From Shimia aestuarii (GTDB taxonomy: Bacteria > Pseudomonadota > Alphaproteobacteria > Rhodobacterales > Rhodobacteraceae), in assembly GCF_900114635.1 (NCBI RefSeq), contig NZ_FOTQ01000002.1, positions 186,001 to 250,000 on the forward strand: 64,000 bases of DNA, given 5' to 3'. The translations under genes were made by a program, and so were the position numbers. Under the pieces are notes generated by a model. That model did no database searches and was not told the origin of the DNA. It saw only the letters and a program-made list of their open reading frames with translations. Below, piece after piece: positions 35,630 to 43,811 of this stretch. Position 1 is the first letter of the stretch, and each line of letters opens with the position of its first letter.

Positions 35630-35673
35630 ACATCGGCAACACGTCGGTATTACGTCGGTATCGCGTCGGTAAA
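35630..35673 (-). repeat. Four-unit 11-bp tandem repeat array, copy 2 (inverse orientation)
   Basis: Plus-strand units are ACATCGGCAAC, ACGTCGGTATT, ACGTCGGTATC and GCGTCGGTAAA. On the minus strand the two central units read GATACCGACGT and AATACCGACGT, matching the array at 22514-22557 almost base for base in the same unit order. The array fills the space between gatB and the next ribosome site. Confidence 0.8.
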
Positions 35674-35705
35674 GGGCGCGGCATTGACCGCCACGGGAGA
35701 TTGAA

Positions 35706-36182
35706 ATGTTCGACGCCCCCTTCATGTCCGGCTTCATGGAAGTCGAGAAAGACTGGATCGATTATAACGGCCATCTCAACATGGCCTATTACAACGTCCT
35801 GTTCGACCGGGGTGTCGACCAGATCTGGGATCAGCTTGGGTTTGGCCCGGATTATCTCGAACGCACAGGGTGCACGACATTCTCGGCAGAGTTTCACATC
35901 TGCTACGTGAGGGAAGTGCATCTTGGCGACAGGCTGCGCGCCAGCTTCCAACTGCTGGACCACGACGACAAGTCCTTTCACTTCTATCAGGAACTGATCC
36001 ACGAAGACGGTTGGATTTCGGCCACGGGTGAAGGGCTTGGATTGCATATCGACCAGAGTGGACCTCGGGTGGCGGCCATGCCCGAACCGATCCTGACCAA
36101 CGTAAAGGCGCTTCGGGCAGCCCATGCGACCCTGCCTCGTCCGGATCGGGTTGGGCGCCAGATGGGGATTCGGCACAAATAG
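35706..36182 (+). CDS. Hotdog-fold acyl-CoA thioesterase
   Basis: The 158-residue protein has the hotdog signature DYNGHLNMAYYNVLFDRGVD (about residues 18-37), in which the aspartate corresponds to the catalytic Asp of 4-hydroxybenzoyl-CoA-type thioesterases. YVREVHLGDRLRASFQLLDH is the usual following strand pair. It resembles thioesterases linked to carnitine or betainyl-CoA catabolism, but nothing around it supports a particular acyl group. GGGAGA lies a few bases before the ATG. Its promoter region coincides with the 11-bp array. Confidence 0.75.
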   Translation: MFDAPFMSGFMEVEKDWIDYNGHLNMAYYNVLFDRGVDQIWDQLGFGPDYLERTGCTTFSAEFHICYVREVHLGDRLRASFQLLDHDDKSFHFYQELIHEDGWISATGEGLGLHIDQSGPRVAAMPEPILTNVKALRAAHATLPRPDRVGRQMGIRHK

Positions 36183-36239
36183 GCCTCCGGTTCCAGAACC
36201 CTCTGGACCGCGCGCCCCGATCCATGACAGGCTGCGCGA

Positions 36240-36845
36240 ATGGAACCACCCAAGGCTGACATCGTCGATATTGTTCAGGAACGCAAAGACCTGCCGCATT
36301 TTCTTGAGCGCGACGGGTTGATCGGCATTGAATTGGGGGTTGCTGGCGGCTGGTACTCCAAACGCATGATGGAAACCGGGCTGTTTTCTCAGTTTTACGG
36401 CGTCGATATCTATGGCGATCGGCACGATACGGCCGAATACATCGCAGCACTCAAGAATGTCGGCATAGGCAAACCCTACTGGCTGTTGCGCATGACCTTC
36501 GACGATGCGCTGGATGCGTTTCCCAACGAGTTTTTCGATTTTGTCTATATCGACGGCTATGCCCACACCGGGGAAAACCGGGGCAAGACCATTTTCGACT
36601 GGTATTCCAAAGTCAAGGTCGGCGGCATGATCGCTGGACATGACTATGATCCGAAATGGCCTTTGGTGCAGTATTCCGTCAACACGTTTGCCCTGTTGGT
36701 CGATCAGCCCGTGATGCGGACGGCCCTGTCCAAACCTCGCGACCCACAAGACAAATTCCCCTCTTGGGCGGTGTTCAAGGAATCCGTAGCCGTACCCGAC
36801 TATCCCGACAGCCTGACTCTGCTTCCCAAGAACATGCGCCGTTAA
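36240..36845 (+). CDS. Class I SAM-dependent methyltransferase-like protein
   Basis: The 201-residue protein has a Rossmann-type motif I, LIGIELGVAGGWYSKRMM (about 24-41), an acidic motif II in FYGVDIYGDRHDT, and FDFVYIDGYAHTGENRG with VGGMIAGHDYDP later, as in the Methyltransf_24 type. The substrate cannot be inferred. There is no good ribosome site before the ATG, so the true start may be another codon. It lies 57 bases after the thioesterase and 21 before the DUF4177 gene. Confidence 0.72.
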   Translation: MEPPKADIVDIVQERKDLPHFLERDGLIGIELGVAGGWYSKRMMETGLFSQFYGVDIYGDRHDTAEYIAALKNVGIGKPYWLLRMTFDDALDAFPNEFFDFVYIDGYAHTGENRGKTIFDWYSKVKVGGMIAGHDYDPKWPLVQYSVNTFALLVDQPVMRTALSKPRDPQDKFPSWAVFKESVAVPDYPDSLTLLPKNMRR

Positions 36846-36866
36846 CAAAACAGATTTCAGACCGAC

Positions 36867-37364
36867 ATGACCCAATTCGAATACAAAGTTGTCCCCGCCC
36901 CTGCCAAAGGCCGCAAGGCCCGTGGTGTCAAAGGCCCCGAAGGCCGGTTCGCCAACGCGCTGGAAATGCTGATGAATGAAATGGCCGCCGAAGGATGGGA
37001 ATTTCAGCGGGCCGAAACCCTCCCCAGCGAGGAACGCAGCGGCCTGACGGCTAGCACGACAATCTATCGCAGTGTTCTGGTCTTTCGCCGCGGCCGCACC
37101 GACACGGTAGACGCATTCGAGCCGCGCTTGCTCGACCATCCGGCGCCTGCAGAGCTACCGCCTCCGGACACGGAAAGCGATGCGCCTGCTGGGATGGATG
37201 AGAATGAGACAACGGCGGTGGAGGAAACCGAACCGCAGCCCCTGGTTCTGAACAAGAAAGATGCAACCGGTGCAAGCGCGGTGAGCGACCCGGATGAAGC
37301 GGACAATGTCAGTGATATCTCGGTTGCACTCAAAGCGCGTGCGGAAAAGCCGCCCGAGACTTAG
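36867..37364 (+). CDS. DUF4177 domain protein with acidic tail
   Basis: The 165-residue protein has the short DUF4177 domain in residues 1-75 (FEYKVVPAPAKGRKARGVKG, then LEMLMNEMAAEGWEFQRAET). It is followed by a low-complexity acidic and proline-rich tail (PAELPPPDTESDAPAGMDEN). DUF4177 proteins are small and of unknown function. The stop codon is two bases from the convergent bolA stop. The ribosome site is weak. Confidence 0.72.
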   Translation: MTQFEYKVVPAPAKGRKARGVKGPEGRFANALEMLMNEMAAEGWEFQRAETLPSEERSGLTASTTIYRSVLVFRRGRTDTVDAFEPRLLDHPAPAELPPPDTESDAPAGMDENETTAVEETEPQPLVLNKKDATGASAVSDPDEADNVSDISVALKARAEKPPET

Positions 37365-37366
37365 GC

Positions 37367-37624
37367 TCAGACACCGATATCCAGCGCCAGTGCGTGAATG
37401 CGTGCCACGAGGTCGGCGCCAAGCGCCTTGTGAACAGCGCGATGCCGGGCCACGCGGCTTTGCCCTTCAAAGGCCGCAGCCCGGATATATACGTTGAAAT
37501 GGCTTTCTCCGCCCTCCTGGTAGCCGGCATGGCCCCGGTGGCGTTCGCTATCATCCACGACGTCGAGTTCGCGCGGTGCAAAAGCGGCGTTCAAACGGTC
37601 ATGAATTTCCTGTGTCACGGACAT
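37367..37624 (-). CDS. bolA: BolA-family protein
   Basis: The protein of 85 residues has the BolA helix-strand pattern: MSVTQEIHDRLNAAFAPREL, DDSERHRGHAGYQEGGESHF (with the conserved His residues), VARHRAVHKAL and a final ALGADLVARIHALALDI. BolA proteins partner with monothiol glutaredoxins in iron-sulfur handling and act in stress responses. The frame opens eight codons earlier, but GGAGG precedes the ATG at 37624. It is divergent from the J-domain gene and converges tightly with the DUF4177 gene. Confidence 0.9.
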   Translation of the reverse strand: MSVTQEIHDRLNAAFAPRELDVVDDSERHRGHAGYQEGGESHFNVYIRAAAFEGQSRVARHRAVHKALGADLVARIHALALDIGV

Positions 37625-37699
37625 GTTTTTTGCCTCCAGCCTCTTCAATCTTTTCCCCGTTAGGGTAAACTCCCTGCTCCGAGTCGAAAAGGTGAGTTC

Positions 37700-38323
37700 A
37701 TGACCAAACCAGACCCCTTCGGTTTTGATATGTCCGTGAAATCGGCCAAGAAGAACAACCCTCGTGGCCGGCGTGGCATGTCCGGCGCACAGGAAACGTC
37801 AACGCGCGTGTGCGAACACGAAGGTTGCGAAGAACCCGGCAAGTATCGGGCGCCCCGCGCGCCCGACGTGCTGGACGAATATAAATGGTTCTGCAAGGAC
37901 CATGTGCGCGAGTATAACCTCAAGTGGAATTTCTTTGACGGCACGACCGAGGCCGAGATCAATGCGCAGATGTCCAAGGACAAGGTCTGGGAGCGCGAAA
38001 CAAGGAAGTTCACCGATCCGGAGGCACGCGCCTGGGCGCGGCTTGGCATTGAAGACCCGCATCAGGTACTGGGCGCAAATGCCACGCAGAATCCCGGAAA
38101 AGGCGGCGGCGGTTCGCGTCGTTTGCCCCCGACAGAACGGCGCGCGATCGAGATTCTTGAAGCGCAGGACCACTGGACCAAGGCCGAGGTGCGCAAGGCG
38201 TACAAGAAGTTGATCAAGGTGCTGCACCCCGACATGAATGGCGGGGACCGCAGCCAGGAAGAACAGTTGCAGGAAGTGGTCTGGGCCTGGGACCAGATCA
38301 AGGAAAGCCGGAACTTCAAGTGA
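37700..38323 (+). CDS. J-domain protein with N-terminal Cys/His cluster
   Basis: The 207-residue protein ends in a J domain (about 150-205) with the HPD motif in YKKLIKVLHPDMNGGD, so it should stimulate an Hsp70/DnaK. The N-terminal half has CEHEGCEEPGKYRAPRAP then WFCKDHVREYN, a C-x4-C...C-x2-H pattern that looks like a small zinc-binding site (about residues 35-75). The domain order (J at the C-terminus, no glycine/phenylalanine region) is that of a type III co-chaperone with an adaptor head. AAGGTGAG before the ATG supports the start. A hairpin terminator follows. Confidence 0.8.
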   Translation: MTKPDPFGFDMSVKSAKKNNPRGRRGMSGAQETSTRVCEHEGCEEPGKYRAPRAPDVLDEYKWFCKDHVREYNLKWNFFDGTTEAEINAQMSKDKVWERETRKFTDPEARAWARLGIEDPHQVLGANATQNPGKGGGGSRRLPPTERRAIEILEAQDHWTKAEVRKAYKKLIKVLHPDMNGGDRSQEEQLQEVVWAWDQIKESRNFK

Positions 38324-38329
38324 CCCTGT

Positions 38330-38349
38330 GGGCGGCCCGTGGGCCGCCC
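38330..38349 (+). terminator. Terminator after the J-domain gene
   Basis: GGGCGGCCC and GGGCCGCCC pair almost without loop six bases after the stop and are followed by CGTTTCGTTTT. This is a probable intrinsic terminator. Confidence 0.75.
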
Positions 38350-38441
38350 CGTTTCGTTTTGGCGCAGCTTTGGGTACGGAGATCACCCGCTGGATTTGCG
38401 CGAATTCCGCCATGTTGGCAGGTTTTCCCAATTTTCTGTCA

Positions 38442-38453
38442 ATTTGGCCAAAT
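38442..38453. promoter_or_regulatory. Palindrome upstream of the small ORF/response regulator pair
   Basis: ATTTGGCCAAAT is a perfect 12-base palindrome in an AT-richer stretch, about 118 bases before the small ORF start. It is a candidate operator; no regulator can be assigned. Confidence 0.35.
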
Positions 38454-38570
38454 CAATGCGCCCAAAACCGCCCCATATCCGGAGTGAACCGGGGCGGATG
38501 CGCAGTAACATGCCCATTTTCCCCGGCACCTGGCAGGCTTTTCTGCCGCATGATTTCGGGGGAACTACAC

Positions 38571-38780
38571 ATGTCCACATCTGTGGCTTTCACACGCAAC
38601 ACTGATCGCTTTCTTTTGCCCGCCATCCAGTATCTTGGCGAAGGGTTTTTCATGCGCCGTTTGTTTCGCGGCCTGATCCGGTCCGACGATCCGATCCCGA
38701 GCCGTCGCGAAGCGCGACTCGACACTTATCACACTGACCTGTCCTATCTTGTCCATGTGGGCAAGGCGCGTGATCTCTGA
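38571..38780 (+). CDS. Small protein of 69 residues, unknown function
   Basis: A GGGGGAACT ribosome site precedes an ATG that opens a 69-residue frame ending 15 bases before the response regulator start. The protein is basic in the middle (MRRLFRGLIRSDD), has no signal peptide, and ends YHTDLSYLVHVGKARDL. I do not recognise it. Its ribosome site and close spacing to the regulator favour a real gene; a longer frame from 38238 crosses the J-domain gene terminator and is not credible. Confidence 0.55.
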   Translation: MSTSVAFTRNTDRFLLPAIQYLGEGFFMRRLFRGLIRSDDPIPSRREARLDTYHTDLSYLVHVGKARDL

Positions 38781-38795
38781 GAAAGGGCTGAAAAC

Positions 38796-39506
38796 ATGGC
38801 AAATCTTGTTTTGGTCGACGACGATCGCACGGTGCTGAGCGCAGTCTCGCAGCTTCTCGAAAAAGAGGGGTACAAGGTTCAGGGGTTTACCGACCCCGAG
38901 CAGGCATTGCGCACCATTGGGCGATCCAAACCCGATTTGGCTGTGGTGGATGTTCAGATGCCGAGGGTCGACGGTTTTGAAATGCTGCGGCGCATCCGGG
39001 AAAGCTCGAACCTGCCAGTAATGTTTCTGAGCGGCGAGACCTCGGATCTGGACGAAGCGATGGGGCTGCGTCTTGGCGCGGATGACTACATGCACAAGCC
39101 ATTTTCGCCGCGTGTGCTGGTGGAACGGGTGCGCGCCTGTCTGCGCCGGAAACCCGAGACCGTCGCCGCGCAAATTGGCGAAGGCGCGTCCCTGACACGC
39201 GGCGCGCTGCACATGGACCGCGATTGCCACGAGGTCAGCTGGAACGGGCATCCTGTCTACCTGACCGGAACCGAGTTCAACGTGCTGTGGATCATCGCGC
39301 AGCGCCCGAACGTCGTGTTCAGCCGGGCTCGGGTGCTGGACAGCGCATATGGCGACGACATCCACGTTACCGATCGCAGCATTGACAGCCAGATCAAGCG
39401 TATCCGGATCAAGCTGCGCAAGGTCGATCCTGAATTCGATGCAATCGAAACCTTATACGGGTTAGGGTATCGGTTCGTTATGAAACCGGAAGATACGCTG
39501 CAGTAA
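38796..39506 (+). CDS. OmpR/PhoB-family response regulator (ChvI-like)
   Basis: The 236-residue protein has a receiver domain with LVLVDDDRTV (acidic pocket), the phosphoacceptor Asp in LAVVDVQMPRVDG (about residue 52), the conserved Ser in FLSGE and Lys in HKPFSPRVLV. A C-terminal winged-helix domain follows (GTEFNVLWIIAQRPNVVFSR and DRSIDSQIKRIRIKLRKVD). It binds DNA when phosphorylated. The receiver resembles ChvI, but no sensor kinase is adjacent and the identity is not settled. AAGGGCTG precedes the ATG. Confidence 0.9.
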   Translation: MANLVLVDDDRTVLSAVSQLLEKEGYKVQGFTDPEQALRTIGRSKPDLAVVDVQMPRVDGFEMLRRIRESSNLPVMFLSGETSDLDEAMGLRLGADDYMHKPFSPRVLVERVRACLRRKPETVAAQIGEGASLTRGALHMDRDCHEVSWNGHPVYLTGTEFNVLWIIAQRPNVVFSRARVLDSAYGDDIHVTDRSIDSQIKRIRIKLRKVDPEFDAIETLYGLGYRFVMKPEDTLQ

Positions 39507-39540
39507 GGCAGGATTCGGGCGGCTCGGTCCGGATCGTCCG

Positions 39541-40002
39541 TCAGGCCGGTTTGAACACCAGCGAGACACCGTTGAGGCAATGCCGCTTGCCCGTGGGTTT
39601 GGGACCGTCATCAAAGACGTGCCCCAGATGAGACCCGCAGCGGCGGCAATGCACTTCGGTACGCACCCTCCACAGCTTGCGATCCTCCTTGGTGCCAATG
39701 GCCCCAGGAAGGGATTTGTAGAAACTGGGCCACCCCGTGCCGCTGTCGTACTTGTGGCGTGAAGAATACAGCGGCAGGTCGCACCCACGGCAGTGGTACC
39801 GACCTTCGCCATATTGCTTGTCGAGAGGCGACGAGCCTGCGCGCTCGGTTCCTTCCTGCCGCATGACTTTGTATTGCAGGGGCGTCAGCATGGCCCGCCA
39901 TTCGGCGTCCGTGCGGGTCACTTCGAACCCGCCCGCACCGGCCCATTGCGGAAAAAGCGTCACCACGGCAGAGCTGGCAAGGAAACGGCGTCGGTTCATC
40001 AT
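39541..40002 (-). CDS. msrB: Peptide-methionine (R)-S-oxide reductase with Tat-type signal
   Basis: The 153-residue protein has both zinc Cys-x-x-Cys pairs of MsrB (CRGCDLPLYSS and CRRCGSHLGHVFDDG), SGTGWPSFY, and the catalytic Cys in GKRHCLNGVSL. MsrB reduces methionine-R-sulfoxide. The N-terminus MMNRRRFLASSAVVTLFPQW then AGAG is a twin-arginine-like export signal (RRRFL then a hydrophobic stretch), so the enzyme probably works in the periplasm or at the membrane. AGGAGG lies just before the ATG. It converges on the response regulator gene. Confidence 0.92.
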   Translation of the reverse strand: MMNRRRFLASSAVVTLFPQWAGAGGFEVTRTDAEWRAMLTPLQYKVMRQEGTERAGSSPLDKQYGEGRYHCRGCDLPLYSSRHKYDSGTGWPSFYKSLPGAIGTKEDRKLWRVRTEVHCRRCGSHLGHVFDDGPKPTGKRHCLNGVSLVFKPA

Positions 40003-40208
40003 GTGATCCTCCTTTACCGCAAAAGATGGGCGGAGCAGGTCGCCGGGGCAACTAAACCCTGAGCACGCCTGCGTGAGAATGATTGCAACGCCCCGTCAAT
40101 TCCACTTGCCCTTGTGGTCCGGCGCAATATGGTGCACCACAGCCTCGTTAACCGGGCAATGAATTTAAAGCCTGCGAAGTGATCTCCGGCGCGAAAGGGA
40201 CATAACCG

Positions 40209-41183
40209 ATGACTGACACCAACGCGAAACCCACCGAAGATATTCTGGTCCGGGATGTGTTTGGCATCGACACCGACATGAAAGTGCGCGGGTTCGAAGA
40301 GCGCACCGACCGGGTGCCCGAGATTGATCCGACCTACAAGTTCGACCCCGATACCACGCTGGCCATCCTCGCAGGCTTTGCCCATAATCGCCGCGTGATG
40401 ATCCAGGGCTATCACGGCACGGGTAAATCGACCCATATCGAACAGGTTGCCGCCCGCCTGAACTGGCCCTGTGTCCGCGTCAACCTTGACAGCCATATCA
40501 GCCGGATCGACCTGATCGGCAAGGATGCGATCAAGCTGCGCGACGGCAAGCAGGTGACTGAATTCCACGAGGGGATTCTTCCCTGGGCGCTGCGTAACCC
40601 GACCGCGATCGTGTTCGACGAATACGATGCAGGCCGCGCCGACGTGATGTTCGTGATCCAGCGCGTTCTGGAACACGACGGGAAGCTGACGCTGCTTGAC
40701 CAGAACGAAGTGATCACACCGAACCCCTATTTCCGCCTGTTCGCCACGGCCAACACCGTGGGTCTGGGCGACACGACGGGCCTTTACCACGGCACGCAAC
40801 AGATCAACCAAGCGCAAATGGACCGCTGGTCGCTGGTGGCGACGCTGAACTATCTCAGCCATGACGCGGAAACCGCGATCGTGTTGTCCAAGGCACCGCA
40901 TTACAACACCGAGAAGGGCCGCAAGATCGTCAGCCAGATGGTGACCGTTGCGGACCTGTCGCGCACTGCCTTCATGAATGGCGATCTGTCGACCGTGATG
41001 AGCCCCCGGACCGTGATCAACTGGGCGCTCAATGCCGAGATTTTCCGCAATGTCGGCTATGCCTTCCGCCTGTCGTTCCTCAACAAATGTGACGAGTTGG
41101 AACGTCAGACCGTGGCCGAATTCTATCAGCGCTGCTTTGACGAGGAACTTCCCGAAAGCGCGGCAAGCGTCAGCCTCGGCTAA
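40209..41183 (+). CDS. cobS: CobS, AAA+ subunit of aerobic cobaltochelatase
   Basis: The 324-residue protein has a Walker A loop in [20 protein letters not shown] (about residues 60-79) and a Walker B/sensor region in [20 protein letters not shown]. That is the MoxR-like AAA+ fold of CobS. With CobT and CobN it inserts cobalt into hydrogenobyrinate a,c-diamide in the aerobic vitamin B12 route. CobT follows after one small gene; CobN is not in the window. A good terminator follows cobS, so cobT is probably transcribed at least partly from its own promoter. Confidence 0.95.
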   Translation: MTDTNAKPTEDILVRDVFGIDTDMKVRGFEERTDRVPEIDPTYKFDPDTTLAILAGFAHNRRVMIQGYHGTGKSTHIEQVAARLNWPCVRVNLDSHISRIDLIGKDAIKLRDGKQVTEFHEGILPWALRNPTAIVFDEYDAGRADVMFVIQRVLEHDGKLTLLDQNEVITPNPYFRLFATANTVGLGDTTGLYHGTQQINQAQMDRWSLVATLNYLSHDAETAIVLSKAPHYNTEKGRKIVSQMVTVADLSRTAFMNGDLSTVMSPRTVINWALNAEIFRNVGYAFRLSFLNKCDELERQTVAEFYQRCFDEELPESAASVSLG

Positions 41184-41204
41184 CACCACAGCATGGATTT
41201 TGAG

Positions 41205-41235
41205 AAAGCCGGTTCTGCAAGGGGCCGGCTTTTTT
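41205..41235 (+). terminator. Intrinsic terminator after cobS
   Basis: AAAGCCGG and CCGGCTTT pair around a loop of about twelve bases and run into a T-run, 21 bases after the cobS stop. Confidence 0.8.
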
Positions 41236-41337
41236 CGTGCCGGGGCACTGCAGACGCCGCTTCAGACAAGGTCGAGCCGCGGGAAGTTTTTCAACTGCAC
41301 GCTTGATTGGCGATAATTTTGCCCCGAAGATCACTTC

Positions 41338-41739
41338 ATGGGCGGTTTGAAAACTCTTGCGCTTGCATTCAGCATAGCCTCGGCGGTGGTCGCGCATTCG
41401 CTTCCAACAAGCGCGAATTCCCTGTCGGGACAGTCGCCGCTGCAGTTTTTTGCCACCTGCGCGGGGCGTCTGACGGCGGAAATGGAATTTCAGTGGATGT
41501 TTGATGGCGCGGCCGCCGACGCGATCAAACTTGAACGTGCAGCTGTTCTCGACATTCTCGACGCCATGATGCCGCTGGAGCGAGGGCGTGCGGTGCTCAA
41601 CTGGCGCATCGAGGCAAAAATGGCGCAGGCTGCGCTTTTGACACGGGCAACCTTTGGCAGCGACGAAAGGGAACAGCACCACGCACGCCTTCTGGCGGCA
41701 CGTAATGTGGAAACCTGTCGGGCTCAGTTGCTGGGATAA
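41338..41739 (+). CDS. Small exported protein between cobS and cobT, unknown function
   Basis: The 133-residue protein has a Sec-like signal peptide (MGGLKTLALAFSIASAVVAH then SLPTSANS). The mature part contains FFATCAGRLTAEMEFQWMFD and ARNVETCRAQLLG, giving two Cys residues that could form a disulfide. I do not recognise a family by sight. The ribosome site is weak, but the signal peptide and codon use support a real gene. No link to cobalamin synthesis is evident beyond position. Confidence 0.6.
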   Translation: MGGLKTLALAFSIASAVVAHSLPTSANSLSGQSPLQFFATCAGRLTAEMEFQWMFDGAAADAIKLERAAVLDILDAMMPLERGRAVLNWRIEAKMAQAALLTRATFGSDEREQHHARLLAARNVETCRAQLLG

Positions 41740-41812
41740 CGGTACCAAATCCGCGCAGCGTCACGTCGATCGTGACTTGCGCTAGGGCCAGCACCCATGA
41801 TTTACAACAGGC

Positions 41813-43687
41813 ATGAGCACCAAGTCCGACAATCCCGCTGATCCGTTCAAGAAGGCGCTGGCCGAAGCCACGAAGGTAATGGCCGACGATCCCGACCTGA
41901 GCGTTACCTATACGGTCGACCCTTCCGGGGTTTCGGGCGATGCCATGCGCCTGCCCCAGATCAGCCGCCGCATGAGCCGGGACGAGGTGCTTCTGGCGCG
42001 CGGCACCGCCGACGCGCTGGCGTTGCACCGCAAGTATCACGACGGGGCCACCCATGCCCGTTACGCGCCGCAGCAGGGCATTGCACGCGAGCTGTACGAA
42101 GCCATGGAGACCGCCCGTTGCGAGGCGATGGGCGCGCGCGACATGCCCGGCACGGCCAGCAACATTGACGTCAAGATCGCGCATGAAGCAACCGGGCGCG
42201 GCTATGGCGAGATCACCTCGACCGAGCAGGCCCCGCTGCCCGTTGCCGCAGGCTATCTGATCCGCCACCTTGCCACCGGGCGCGACCTTCCCCCGGCGGC
42301 GGCCAATGTCATGGAGCTGTGGCGTGGCTTTATCGAGCAAAGCGCCGGTGAGCATCTGGATGACCTGCAGGAAATGCTGTCCGATCAACAGGGATTTGCC
42401 AAGTTTGCCCGCCAGATCATCGAAGACCTCGGCTATGGCGACCAGCTTGGGGACGATCCGGACGAGATCGACGATGAGGATCAGGACGACTCCGAGGAAA
42501 ACGCCGAGGAACAGGACGATCCGGACAGCACCGGCCAGGATGAGAGCCAGGACGAGAGCGAGGCTAATCCCGAACAGGCGCAGGAAGAGCAGCAGGACAT
42601 GTCCGAGGCGCAGGTCTCGATGGATGACATGGCCGAAGAGGAAATGGGCGATGAGGCCGAGATGCCTGATGGTGAGGCCCCTCTCGAGCCCCCGCCCCCG
42701 CCGCCAGTCTCCGAGGCCGACCCGGATTACACGGTCTATGACACGACCCATGACGAAGAGATTGATGCTCAGGAGCTGGCCGAGCCGGTCGAGCTGGAGC
42801 GTTTGCGCGCTTATCTTGATCAACAGCTGGAACCGCTGAAGGGCGCGGTGAGCCGTCTTGCCAACAAACTGCAGCGCCGTTTGCAGGCGCAACAGAATCG
42901 CAGTTGGGAATTTGACCGGGAAGAAGGCATTCTTGACGCCGGGCGACTGGCGCGCGTTGTCGCCAACCCGACGACGCCTCTTTCGTTCAAGGTCGAGAAG
43001 GATACCGAATTCCGCGACACGGTGGTGACGCTGTTGCTCGACAATTCCGGGTCGATGCGCGGGCGGCCGATTTCGATTGCGGCGATCTGTGCTGACGTTC
43101 TGGCCCGCACGCTGGAGCGTTGCAACGTCAAGGTGGAGATTCTGGGCTTTACCACGCGTGCTTGGAAAGGCGGTTTGAGCCGTGAGAAATGGCTTAATGA
43201 CGGCCGCCCGCAGCAACCGGGGCGCCTGAACGATCTGCGCCACATCATCTACAAAAAGGCCGATGCCCCGATGCGCCGGTCGCGTCAGAATTTGGGTCTG
43301 ATGATGAAAGAAGGGCTGCTGAAGGAAAACATCGACGGCGAGGCGCTGGAATGGGCGCATCGCCGGATGCTGGCCCGCCGCGAGGCGCGCAAGATCCTGA
43401 TGGTGATCTCAGATGGGGCGCCGGTGGATGACAGCACTTTGTCTGTGAACCCGGCCAACTATCTTGAAAAACACCTGCGCGACGTGATTGCCATGGTGGA
43501 AAAGCGCAAGCAGGTTGAACTTCTGGCGATTGGGATCGGGCATGACGTGACGCGCTATTATGACCGCGCCGTAACGATCACCGACGTCGAGCAGCTCGCC
43601 GGGGCCATGACCGAGCAGCTGGCCGCCCTGTTTGACAGCGACCCACGCGCCCGTGCACGGGTGATGGGCATGCGTAAGGCCGGGTAA
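41813..43687 (+). CDS. cobT: CobT, cobaltochelatase subunit with acidic region and vWA domain
   Basis: The 624-residue protein has an N-terminal helical domain, a strongly acidic low-complexity middle (about residues 210-300, many Asp/Glu/Gln), and a C-terminal von Willebrand A domain. The MIDAS motif is [19 protein letters not shown] (about 404-422), with [15 protein letters not shown] later. CobT forms the large ring complex with CobS that drives cobalt insertion by CobN. Length and layout are those of the family. Confidence 0.95.
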   Translation: MSTKSDNPADPFKKALAEATKVMADDPDLSVTYTVDPSGVSGDAMRLPQISRRMSRDEVLLARGTADALALHRKYHDGATHARYAPQQGIARELYEAMETARCEAMGARDMPGTASNIDVKIAHEATGRGYGEITSTEQAPLPVAAGYLIRHLATGRDLPPAAANVMELWRGFIEQSAGEHLDDLQEMLSDQQGFAKFARQIIEDLGYGDQLGDDPDEIDDEDQDDSEENAEEQDDPDSTGQDESQDESEANPEQAQEEQQDMSEAQVSMDDMAEEEMGDEAEMPDGEAPLEPPPPPPVSEADPDYTVYDTTHDEEIDAQELAEPVELERLRAYLDQQLEPLKGAVSRLANKLQRRLQAQQNRSWEFDREEGILDAGRLARVVANPTTPLSFKVEKDTEFRDTVVTLLLDNSGSMRGRPISIAAICADVLARTLERCNVKVEILGFTTRAWKGGLSREKWLNDGRPQQPGRLNDLRHIIYKKADAPMRRSRQNLGLMMKEGLLKENIDGEALEWAHRRMLARREARKILMVISDGAPVDDSTLSVNPANYLEKHLRDVIAMVEKRKQVELLAIGIGHDVTRYYDRAVTITDVEQLAGAMTEQLAALFDSDPRARARVMGMRKAG

Positions 43688-43709
43688 GGGGGCGCTGCAC
43701 CCGCCGCCT

Positions 43710-43750
43710 TTTTTGGGCGACTCCCCCGGAGTATTTCCGGCGATATGAAG
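43710..43750 (+). repeat. Dispersed 3'-end element, copy D
   Basis: Plus-strand GGCGACTCCCCCGGAGTATT then TCCGGCGATATGAAG lies about 25 bases after the cobT stop. The core matches copies A-C and E. Here it precedes the aminopeptidase P gene by 60 bases. Confidence 0.6.
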
Positions 43751-43811
43751 TCGAGAAGCGCTTGCCTTTGGGGAGCGCGTTGATAGCCTGCGGGTCAGCA
43801 AGAGGGACGAG

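Noticed and set aside
33999-37139. A 1046-codon open frame on the minus strand across gatB and its neighbours
   Set aside because: It lies exactly antisense to four well-supported genes (the 434-residue protein end, gatB, thioesterase, methyltransferase). It has no ribosome site and a composition typical of GC-rich antisense frames.
38238-38570. An upstream extension of the 69-residue ORF
   Set aside because: It would begin inside the J-domain gene, read through its terminator and lacks a ribosome site.
41597-43360. A 587-codon minus-strand frame opposite cobT
   Set aside because: It is a shadow of cobT; hydrophobic runs come from the antisense of the acidic Asp/Glu region and are not true membrane helices.
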